Shown: piece by piece, positions 56,342 through 64,000 of the stretch
Layout of the letters: each line of letters opens with the position of its first letter
Position numbering within the stretch: the stretch's first letter is position 1
Assembly (NCBI GenBank): GCA_031002005.1
Contig: CM061921.1
Location: 148,151,283-148,215,282, forward strand
DNA from: Vandiemenella viatica
Lineage: Eukaryota; Arthropoda; Insecta; Orthoptera; Morabidae
Direction of reading: 5' to 3'
Length of the DNA stretch: 64,000 nucleotides
The notes under the pieces: model-generated
Database searches by the model: none
What the model was told of the DNA's origin: nothing
The model's input: only the letters and a program-made list of their open reading frames with translations
Program-made: the position numbers and the translations under genes

Positions 56342-56588
56342 TATTTTTTTTTTACTTATGGCTTTACGCCTCGTCGACGTCGAGGTCATTAGAAGCAGGA
56401 TGGAACTGGGGACGAGGAATGGATAGGAATTAGGCCATGGCACTTTGAAGGAAGCATCCCGGCAATCGCCTGGAGTGATTTGGGAAACCATGGAAAACCC
56501 AAATCAGGATGCCCGGACGGGGAGTCAAACCGTAGTACTCCCGAATGCGAGGCCAGAACGCTAACGGCTCATCAACCACGCTTGGTGG
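56342..56588 (-). mobile_element. SINE B (tail i)
   Basis: T-run (tail complement), 'gcctcgtcgacgtcgaggtc' tail complement, body, damaged B box complement 'ggggagtcaaaccg', head complement 'ccaccacgcttggtgg'. Inserted at or next to the end of the split SINE A. Confidence 0.88.
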
Positions 56589-56749
56589 TAGAAAAACTAA
56601 AACGTTCCGTGCGTGCGAAATGGTATTGACTTAAGATGTCCCTAGAAAGTGACATAATTTTAAACAACATACAAAAATCTGCCGGAGGAACTGTGGTAAA
56701 TATTCTCCCCCTTAGTTCGTTTTTATTTTTTTAATAAGTATATTGCTTA

Positions 56750-56930
56750 TTGGTTGTCTTTAAGAGACAAGTTCAGTTGTAGAATGAATGTTAATGGCTT
56801 TCTCGTCATATTATCCCGACCGCTTGCTTTTGGGGACATCTTCTACGTAACTTACATCTTCCTATATCCAATTGTAGCAATAACATTCCAAGTCCATGTG
56901 TACGAAGTCGCGGATATTAATAAATAAATG
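56750..56930 (-). repeat. Fragment of dispersed repeat family D
   Basis: Complement of the family D start: 'ctttaagagacaagttcagt', 'atggctttctcgtcatatta' and 'gtgtacgaagtcgcgg'. It abuts the left end of the DUF4817-type transposon. Confidence 0.6.
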
Positions 56931-57199
56931 TACAGGGTGTATCAAAAAGAATCATCAGATTTAAGAATTCATAACTATTATGATATTTGAGATATGTGCG
57001 TGAACATCATACTGTTTTTTTGTTTTTTTTTTTTTTTTCTTGTCTGTAAGCCTTGGGCTAATTACGCCATAAACATAGGGTTGTTATTGTTTAGGGTTTA
57101 TGTTTATTGACTTATATACAAATTTTGGTATTATCTACATATTTGCAAATGGTATTGACAACTTTGGTGCAGGGAGTTGCTAAGTTGATCATTAGAGAT

Positions 57200-58467
57200 A
57201 TGATATCAGTAATTTTTAGCTGTTTTTTCAATCAGCTCCTTTCTCATGTCTCTGTAAGTTTTGCATCTAAGTAAGACGTGATATATATCTTCCAGTTCAC
57301 CACATCTGTCACAATTTGGCGACTCTACAATGTTCATGATATGCTTCTTATCCTTTAAAAGGGAGTGTCCTGTACGTAACCTGTTGAATAATGTGATCTT
57401 CCTTCTGCTCAGTTTCTTTGGTCTCGTACCATGACGTTCTTTCGATTCTGTTGCAAATGGCCCGATGCCACAATCCCTTGGAATCCTTGTTGATTTGCCA
57501 TTTCATTTCCCATTCTTTCAGTGTTATGGTCCGCGCAGTGTGTCTAAGGTCAGTGAACGGTATTGCGACGTCCTCCTTTTGTGCTGCAACTAATTGTTCT
57601 TTGGCTGCCTTATCGGCTCATCATTTCCCCTGTATACCCACGTGGCTTGGTACCCATTGTAATTGTAGGTCTATCCCTTTAGCTATTGTCTTCGTTATTT
57701 CTCTAGCCACTTGATAGGCTATGTAGTTTTTTCCCTTTCCTTTAGGGATTGCTAAGATTGCCTGCAAGGCGCTTCTCGAGTCTGAACAGATTACTGCTTT
57801 CTTTTTCTCTGTACTTTGAACATAATGTATTCCTTTGAGAATGGCGAAAAGTTCTGCAGAAAAGGTCGAGAATTGGTTTGGCAGTCGAAACGCTTCTACG
57901 ACGTCGCTTCTAGGTTCCACATATGCAGCTGCACATGCCTCTTCCCCCCGCCTTGGATCCGTCCGTGAAGATTTGACACCAGTCTTTCCACTTTGTATTG
58001 ATTGTTTCAATCGTCCTTTGTTTCGCTTCTTCCTGATTCCAGTATTTTCTTTCGAGCTGCTCTGATGTGATGTACAGGTACACATGTGAAGCTAAATCCA
58101 CTTTTTGCCAAGGTTGTTTTTCCGAGTAAAGGTCGTTGTTTTCTGCCGTATGGATATTCCACTTACTAGTTAGCTGTCTGTATGTTACTAGTCTTGGCAT
58201 TCTGTGAGGGTCTGGAGGTTTGCTTCGAATCTCATGGGCTAATATCTGTACTTTCCTCAACAGTGGGTGTTCTTTTTTTGGAGCTTACCCTTAACCAGAA
58301 GTTCAACGCTATTTTCTTTCTGCGTATATGTAGCGGCGGGGTTATTGTCTCTGCTTCCATTGCCGCTATTGGAGTGGTCTTAATGAAGCCTCCTATTATC
58401 CTCAGTACCGCTGCCTGCAGTGAATCAAATTTCGCCTGTAGGGTTTTGCAAGCATTATCGTACAGAA
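57200..58467 (-). pseudogene. I-like LINE ORF2 C-terminal part: RT thumb, RNase H, zinc knuckle
   Basis: From the gap: thumb (LRIIGGFIKTTPIAAMEAET, about 58340-58400), then RNase H with FTDGSKAGG (Asp, about 57970), FSAELFAILKGI (Glu, about 57835), VICSDSRSALQAI (Asp, about 57780) and LQWVPSHVGIQGK (His, about 57640). Directly after that His a one-base deletion shifts the frame; the shifted frame continues ADKAAKEQLVA. The terminal zinc knuckle reads NCDRCGELEDIYHVLLRC near 57270-57325 (C-x2-C-x8-H-x4-C). Another frameshift lies near 58085. Catalytic RNase H residues are preserved but the chain is broken. Confidence 0.85.
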
Positions 58468-59467
58468 NNNNNNNNNNNNNNNNNNNNNNNNNNNNNNNNN
58501 NNNNNNNNNNNNNNNNNNNNNNNNNNNNNNNNNNNNNNNNNNNNNNNNNNNNNNNNNNNNNNNNNNNNNNNNNNNNNNNNNNNNNNNNNNNNNNNNNNNN
58601 NNNNNNNNNNNNNNNNNNNNNNNNNNNNNNNNNNNNNNNNNNNNNNNNNNNNNNNNNNNNNNNNNNNNNNNNNNNNNNNNNNNNNNNNNNNNNNNNNNNN
58701 NNNNNNNNNNNNNNNNNNNNNNNNNNNNNNNNNNNNNNNNNNNNNNNNNNNNNNNNNNNNNNNNNNNNNNNNNNNNNNNNNNNNNNNNNNNNNNNNNNNN
58801 NNNNNNNNNNNNNNNNNNNNNNNNNNNNNNNNNNNNNNNNNNNNNNNNNNNNNNNNNNNNNNNNNNNNNNNNNNNNNNNNNNNNNNNNNNNNNNNNNNNN
58901 NNNNNNNNNNNNNNNNNNNNNNNNNNNNNNNNNNNNNNNNNNNNNNNNNNNNNNNNNNNNNNNNNNNNNNNNNNNNNNNNNNNNNNNNNNNNNNNNNNNN
59001 NNNNNNNNNNNNNNNNNNNNNNNNNNNNNNNNNNNNNNNNNNNNNNNNNNNNNNNNNNNNNNNNNNNNNNNNNNNNNNNNNNNNNNNNNNNNNNNNNNNN
59101 NNNNNNNNNNNNNNNNNNNNNNNNNNNNNNNNNNNNNNNNNNNNNNNNNNNNNNNNNNNNNNNNNNNNNNNNNNNNNNNNNNNNNNNNNNNNNNNNNNNN
59201 NNNNNNNNNNNNNNNNNNNNNNNNNNNNNNNNNNNNNNNNNNNNNNNNNNNNNNNNNNNNNNNNNNNNNNNNNNNNNNNNNNNNNNNNNNNNNNNNNNNN
59301 NNNNNNNNNNNNNNNNNNNNNNNNNNNNNNNNNNNNNNNNNNNNNNNNNNNNNNNNNNNNNNNNNNNNNNNNNNNNNNNNNNNNNNNNNNNNNNNNNNNN
59401 NNNNNNNNNNNNNNNNNNNNNNNNNNNNNNNNNNNNNNNNNNNNNNNNNNNNNNNNNNNNNNNNNNN
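58468..59467. other. Assembly gap, exactly 1000 N
   Basis: Placeholder gap within the I-like LINE; the missing sequence should include its RT palm and endonuclease. Confidence 0.99.
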
Positions 59468-59778
59468 ATACACTCACTTGGCGCTATGGCCACTCGCTCC
59501 GCTGTAGACTCACTTCACTACCGACACACACGTAAACAAGGAAGCACTCTCGTAGCTGCTAGACTAGATCCGTATGCGACCGTAGAAACTGAACATCATA
59601 CTGTTGGAAACGGCAAACTCTGGAACTTTACATGGTTCCCGCTAGGTAGCAGCAGTGTGCACCCACTTCAGTTCTTTTAAAAATGGCGTCGGGACAACGG
59701 AAAGCGTTTTGTGTTCTACGTTTTGCGCAGTGCGGGTCAGTAACAACTGTTCTGAGTGACTTTCGTACTAGGTATGGT

Positions 59779-62640
59779 AATTTATTTAGCTTTCTTGTCT
59801 CCAGCAGTATCGTAAGAAGACTTCGATGCGGACAACATGGCGAGGGAACTAACATGGGCAATGAAAGCTGCTATTCATCTAAAGAAGCTTGGTGGTAAAA
59901 CTGACAGTTTTTGGACTGCAGAACTGCAAGCACTAAGAGGAAAAGTAGCTAGGAAAGCCAACCAAAGGAGCCGAGTAGCTGAAGAAAGAGACTTCTTCTT
60001 GCCAGATACAGGCAAATGGGAGTAGATTACAAGCAAAAAATTATAGCAACCAGACACACTAGATGGGAAACATTTGTGAAAGAAAATCTGAAAGTAAATC
60101 CTTGTAGAATTCCTTACAACTTAGCTGCTGGAAAAATACGACCTCCCACCACGTTATCCTCAATTAGAAGAGAAGACGGTACAGTTACAACTAACTGGAA
60201 AGAATCAGTGGACCAGCTGTTTAACAGCCTACTGCCGCATGACAGACCAGAGGAGAACAGTGAACAACGAGATGAGCTCTATCGCGAAATGTGGCAGCCC
60301 TATGGGAGTGACTTCAGGGAGAGTGACATCACACTGGACGAGGTAGTATCAGCAATTAATTCTCTGAGAGTGGGAAAAGCCACCAGGACCAGACGGAATC
60401 ACGGCTGAAGTGATACAAAAGTTGATCTTGGATGTAGCTCCAATTTTGTGCAGACTATTCAACGAATGTCTCAGGCAAGGAAGAATACCAAGCATCTGGA
60501 AGTGTGGTGAAGTTGTAATACTTAAGAAAGGTGCCGATAAAGATCCCCTCATGCCGAAATCTTACCACCCGATCTGCCTACTAAACGTGATGGAGAAGGT
60601 ACAGGAGAAAGTACTGTGTCGTAAACTTCAGGACTTTAGAACATCCATTGGTATGAATCCCAATCAGTATGGTTTCAGGACAAAAAACATCGACTGAGGA
60701 TGCAATAAACCGAGCCATCGAGATAGTCGAAAGATCAGAAAAGAAATATGTGGTGGGAGTCCTTGTTGACATTTTGGGAGCTTTCGACAACTTGTGGTGG
60801 CCAGCATTGTTTGCAAGACTACGGAAAATCCGCTGTCCAAAGCAGCTGTACTACAGCCTGAGAGATTACTGCAAGCATAGAACTGTTACCATGAGATTCC
60901 CTAACGACAAAATCAAAAGAGAAATAAATAAAGGCTGCTCCCAGGGATCTGTCTGCGGCCCTATCTTTTGGGATTTAGCATTAGAACTATTACTGGAAAT
61001 TCTTCAACGGACACCTGAATTGCTAGGACTGGTTGCCTTCGCAGATGATCTTCTTCTCCTCGTGGAAGGGATGTCAAGAGCTGAAATCGAAGCGAAAAGT
61101 GAGATAGTGCTTAAAATTCTTGTGAAGTGGTGTGACGAAGTGAAATTGAAACTCGCACCAAATAAGACAAACTATATGGTATTTTCAAAAGAGAAAAAAC
61201 TTAAACGGAATCCTACTGTAAGGGTAGGTAATGCGAAAATACGCCGGAGTCCCGTAAGCAGATACTTGAGCCTGTGGCTGGATGAGAGTCTTAACTTTCG
61301 AGCCCACTTGGAGGAGGTCTGCGGAAGAGCTTTACGAGCTATGAATGCAATCCTAAGTATAGGTCACAGCCAGTTTCAAATCCCTGCCCTGGCAATGACA
61401 GCATACAATAACGTTATACTTGCATCCATTGTCGGCTACGCTGCGAGCGTTTGGGCCAAGCATCTCATAAAGGTTAAGCCGAAGGAGAAAATTCGGAGGC
61501 TACAACGAAAGATACTCATTAGGCTTACCGGTGCATATCGCACAACTTCAACAGCAGCTCTAGCAGTAGCAGCAGGTGTACTGCCCCTGGATCTAGAAGT
61601 GAGGAGACGAGGAGCAATGTATTGGCTGAGAAAGTACAGGATGGACAAGGTGGTGGAAATAGCTGGAAAAGAAGTATGCACAAAAAAGGAATTGTGGAAT
61701 GTACTGATTGAGGAATGGCAAAATGGGTGGGACACTAGTGAAACAGGTCGTAGAACGTACGACATGTTTCCATCTGTAGCTGAACGAATCAGCATGAAAT
61801 TCTTACAACCTTCTCCAGGGCTAATCCAATAGATAACCAGCCATGGACCATACAGAAGCTTTTTACATAAGCATGGACTTACACCAACTAGTAACTCCGA
61901 GTGTGGTGAGGAAAGCACAACACAGCACGTGGTGTGGGAATGCAGAACAACAGCAGAGATGTGAATCACTCAACAACAACAGCTACAGGATCTGAGGATT
62001 TTTGACATACTGCGTTCAGAGAGACTATGGCACTTTCTAAATGAAAGTGCGGAAATAGCCTCTCAAATTGAAAAGCAGAAATATCTGGAGTGGAGAAAAG
62101 CTGAGGGCGGAAACCGACGTAGACATCCATCATGACCTGCCTTAGTCACCTCTGAGTTTTCCAGAGGAATCTCACTTCTGAGTGACTGCTGGAGTACTTC
62201 ATGTGTTCCAGGAGGGCAGCTTCCTCAAGAGCTGGGGTCTCCGCCGCAGTCGATACCAGTAGTGAGAGCTATGGTCTCACGTCACACACTCACACTTCGA
62301 CCAGCCACCTGGATGTGAGGATAATAATGAGATTTCATTCACAAGTTAGACAGTCAAAGAACTGTTTAGTACCTAGTTCAAGGAGTACGACGATTAGGAG
62401 TACATTTTTTTCCGTTTTTTTTTAGTATTGTTTTAGTGTAGTTTTGTAGTGCTGATTTATTAGGATTAGATATTCAACTGTAACTTTTTCCTGTTTTAGT
62501 TGCTACCGTATTTATGGGATTATTTACATTAATAGTATTATTAACATAATTTGTTTTTTAAACATGGTCTTAAGGGAAGATTAGAGGCCCAGTTTAGCCT
62601 CTAGATGCTGGGTCAAATTTAAATGGAAATAAATAAATAA
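59779..62640 (+). mobile_element. 5'-truncated R1-like LINE inside the DUF4817 transposon
   Basis: Inserted between actaggtatggt (59767-59778) and actgggtatggt (62641-62652), a 12-bp duplication with one mismatch. It contains the ORF2 part from before the RT to the zinc knuckle, and a 3' UTR of about 500 bases ending in (AAAT)n. The endonuclease is absent. The RT is of the R1 type (GAFDNLWWPALF signature) but the element is not in rDNA, like the non-site-specific R1-clade elements. Confidence 0.9.
59800..62135 (+). pseudogene. R1-like LINE reverse transcriptase, with frameshifts and stops
   Basis: Linker 59837-60025 (KAAIHLKKLGGKTDSFWTA) and, after a frameshift, 60016-60395. The RT entry motif near 60372 is split by one extra base (GKA / GPDGITAEVIQ). 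The fingers at 60410-60697 include YHPICLLNVMEKVQEK. A frameshift at about 60680 leads to the 387-codon open stretch 60669-61832: LVDILGAFDNLWWPALFARL (motif A), KGCSQGSVCGPIFWDLALE (motif B), LVAFADDLLLLVEG (motif C, FADD near 61038-61049). An in-frame TAG at 61830 precedes HKHGLTPTSNSECGEE ... HVVWEC (zinc-knuckle-like, one Cys not evident), then TGA at 61962. Inactive but relatively young. Confidence 0.9.
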
Positions 62641-62752
62641 ACTGGGTATGGTGTGGATCCTCCTATAGCACAGAGGATTAGACGATGGCATGAATAATTC
62701 CGAGAAACAGGTTGTTTGTGTAAAGGCAAATCGCCCTGCCGAAACCGCCTTA

Positions 62753-63113
62753 AGGCGCGTTCCCACGATCCCTTGTAACGAAGGCGAGACGGGACGAATA
62801 CTCAATAACACGCCATGGGAACAGGACCGTCTCTGCTAGCGGAGACGAGACGTAGCTACCCACTCTGAGTCGATAAACATCACAGGCGTGTGTAGCGGTG
62901 GTCTGTTGCCATTGGTTTGCAGCAGCGGTGCGCACACCTTCTGTTGCTGTAAAGTGCTCTGTGCCAAACGACACTAGGCAACGTGTTGCGGAGATGGCGG
63001 CGAGGTAAGTTAGGACTAACCTGCGGCCCGCGGTCGTCCCTACACTTCGGCTAATGACTAATGAGGTCCCTTCCCGTCTCGCTTTCGTTACAAGGGATCG
63101 TGGGAACGCGCCT
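62753..63113. mobile_element. MITE with ~40-bp terminal inverted repeats and TTA target duplication
   Basis: Left end aggcgcgttcccacgatccc, continuing 'ttgtaacgaaggcgagacgg'; the right end is its complement with one mismatch in about 40 bases. Flanked by tta at 62750-62752 and 63114-63116. A 3-bp TWA duplication points to the PIF/Harbinger superfamily. 361 bp, no coding capacity. Short open frames spanning the junctions are chance. Confidence 0.9.
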
Positions 63114-64000
63114 TTACGCAGATGTTTAACGCATCCGCCATACAGTCACAAGGAGTACGCAGAAATCCATTCGCCGTGCAGCTCGACAGAACAACATGCC
63201 CCCAATGTCCGTCTGGCGTGTGTTGCGTCGACGTTTACACATGAAACCATACAAAATTCAGATACTGCAAACTCTTCGTGAAGGTGGCAAACAACAACGT
63301 GTGGAGTTCTGTAATTTCGTTCTTGGCAAGATGGAAGATGACAGTTTTCTTCCATGCTTAGTGTTAAGTGACGAGCCAACATTCCATTTAAAAGGTAACG
63401 TGAAGCGTCATAACGTGAGAATGGGGTAGGCACAACCACATGAAGTTGTACAATATGAGAGGAACTCTCCAAAATTTAATGCGTTTTATGAAGTTTCACG
63501 GGAAAAGGTGTACGGTCCATTTTTCTTTGCAGAGAACAGTGTTGCAGGAAACACGTATCTCGATATTCTTGAGAACTTTCTTTACCACAGTTGGAGACTG
63601 ATTCGAACGACTTCATTTACCAACAGGATGGGGCACCGCCACACTGGCATCTGGAAATGCGGGAATTTTTAAATGAAAGGATTGTCGAACGATGGATCGG
63701 TCGCACTGGTCCAAATGATTCAGCCTTACATTACTGGCCTCCAAGGTCACCGGACCTGACTTTCTGGGATTATTTCTTATGGGGGTTTATAAAAGACTCT
63801 GTTTATGTGCCTCGGTTACCAACAACAATGAATGAACTGATACATCGCATAACAGCAGCTGTGGAAGCTGTCACTCGAGACATGCTCGCTGCAGCCTGGG
63901 AAGAATTTGAATATCGCATTGCCATATGCCGAGCAACTCAAGGGGGGGGGGGGGGTATATTGAACACCTTTGAAGAGGTATGAAAAAAAACTTATATGTT

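Larger units (their letters stand above)
57017..59590 (-). mobile_element. I-like LINE with RNase H (spans assembly gap)
   Basis: Minus strand, with the tail as a T-rich run at 57016-57039 and the 5' side at 59468-59590. Flanked by gaacatcatactgtt at 57002-57016 and 59591-59605, a perfect 15-bp target duplication. The true size is unknown because 1000 N (58468-59467) lie inside. RNase H downstream of RT is typical of I-group and related LINEs. Confidence 0.85.
59683..63984 (+). pseudogene. DUF4817-type transposase in three pieces
   Basis: DDE transposase of the mariner/IS630-like group, annotated DUF4817 in insect proteomes. N-terminal helix-turn-helix: MASGQRKAFCVLRFAQCGS then VTTVLSDFRTRYG (59683-59778). 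After the R1-like LINE: RIRRWHE, stop, FRETGCLCKGKSP (62668-62740). After the MITE: MPPMSVWRVLRRRLHMKPYK (63196-63255), LVLSDEPTFHLKGNVKRH (first Asp, about 63360-63410), then a stop and a frameshift. FIYQQDGAPPHWHLEMREFL (second Asp, about 63607-63665) and PPRSPDLTFWDYFLWGF (third Asp region, about 63740-63790) follow. Near the C-terminus a run of 14 G (63942-63955) disturbs the frame. Inactive. Confidence 0.85.
56933..64000 (+). mobile_element. DUF4817-type DNA transposon broken by three later insertions
   Basis: Left end TA then cagggtgtatcaaaaagaat (56933). Pieces in order: 56933-57016; I-like LINE (57017-59590); 59591-59778; R1-like LINE (59779-62640); 62641-62752; MITE (62753-63113); 63114 to the window end. 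Target duplications at each break identify the pieces as one element: gaacatcatactgtt, actaggtatggt/actgggtatggt, and tta. The right end lies beyond the window. Confidence 0.82.

Noticed and set aside
57418..58065. Plus-strand frames at 57418-57714 and 57835-58065
   Set aside because: They are antisense shadows of the LINE RNase H and zinc-knuckle coding sequence on the minus strand.
58182..59535. Very long open frames (340-441 codons) around 58.2-59.5 kb
   Set aside because: They cross the second 1000-N gap. Only the minus-strand part up to 58467 carries real LINE protein motifs.
61436..61969. 177-codon minus-strand frame
   Set aside because: Antisense shadow of the R1-like reverse transcriptase; no motif of its own.

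Overview
This window is non-coding, transposon-dominated DNA from a eukaryote, almost certainly an insect. It is AT-rich with no operons and no compact gene order. Nearly every interpretable stretch is a transposable element: tRNA-derived SINEs, CR1-like, Jockey-like, I-like and R1-like LINEs, and Tc1, mariner-like, pogo and hAT DNA transposons. The mix suggests a large polyneopteran-type genome (orthopteran, phasmid or cockroach relative). That is an inference from transposon content; the sequence does not prove the species. I recognise no intact host protein gene, no rRNA, no functional tRNA and no CRISPR.

Layout. 0-2.2 kb: a Tc1-like transposase relic split by a SINE, then a second SINE. 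3.9-5.1 kb: a 5'-truncated CR1-like LINE whose 3' UTR matches the body and tail of a SINE family seen elsewhere here. 10.9-12.8 kb: a pogo/Tigger transposon carrying a Jockey-like LINE inside it. 14.5-15.6 kb: an hAT relic. 17.67-18.17 kb: a long near-perfect inverted repeat. 18.3-22.2 kb: two dispersed repeats (called D and E here), one inserted in the other. 23.2-36.1 kb and 37.1-47.0 kb are two copies of one segment meeting at a 1000-N gap. They differ by a near-full-length CR1-like LINE (first copy only), by a SINE (second copy only) and by a 1.15-kb insert (second copy only). Both carry a BED/hAT transposase relic, a SINE-in-SINE pair and a LINE with an inverted 5' part.

48.8-50.2 kb is a Tc1 element with 25-bp terminal inverted repeats, interrupted by a young SINE. 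51.5-56.6 kb holds LINE tails, another Tc1 relic and a dense SINE cluster. From 56.9 kb to the window end runs one DNA transposon of the type annotated DUF4817 in insects. It has been broken by a minus-strand I-like LINE with RNase H (spanning the second N gap), a plus-strand R1-like LINE and a TTA-flanked MITE. Target-site duplications tie the pieces together.

How the parts relate: the LINEs supply reverse transcriptase. One LINE family shares its 3' end with a SINE, which is the classic sign that the SINE uses the LINE's machinery. The duplicated segment gives filled and empty sites for several insertions, so relative ages can be read directly. Most coding relics have frameshifts or stops; the LINE ORF1 at 24.45-25.43 kb (coiled coil plus SGNH-esterase-like domain) is the longest open frame outside the N gaps.
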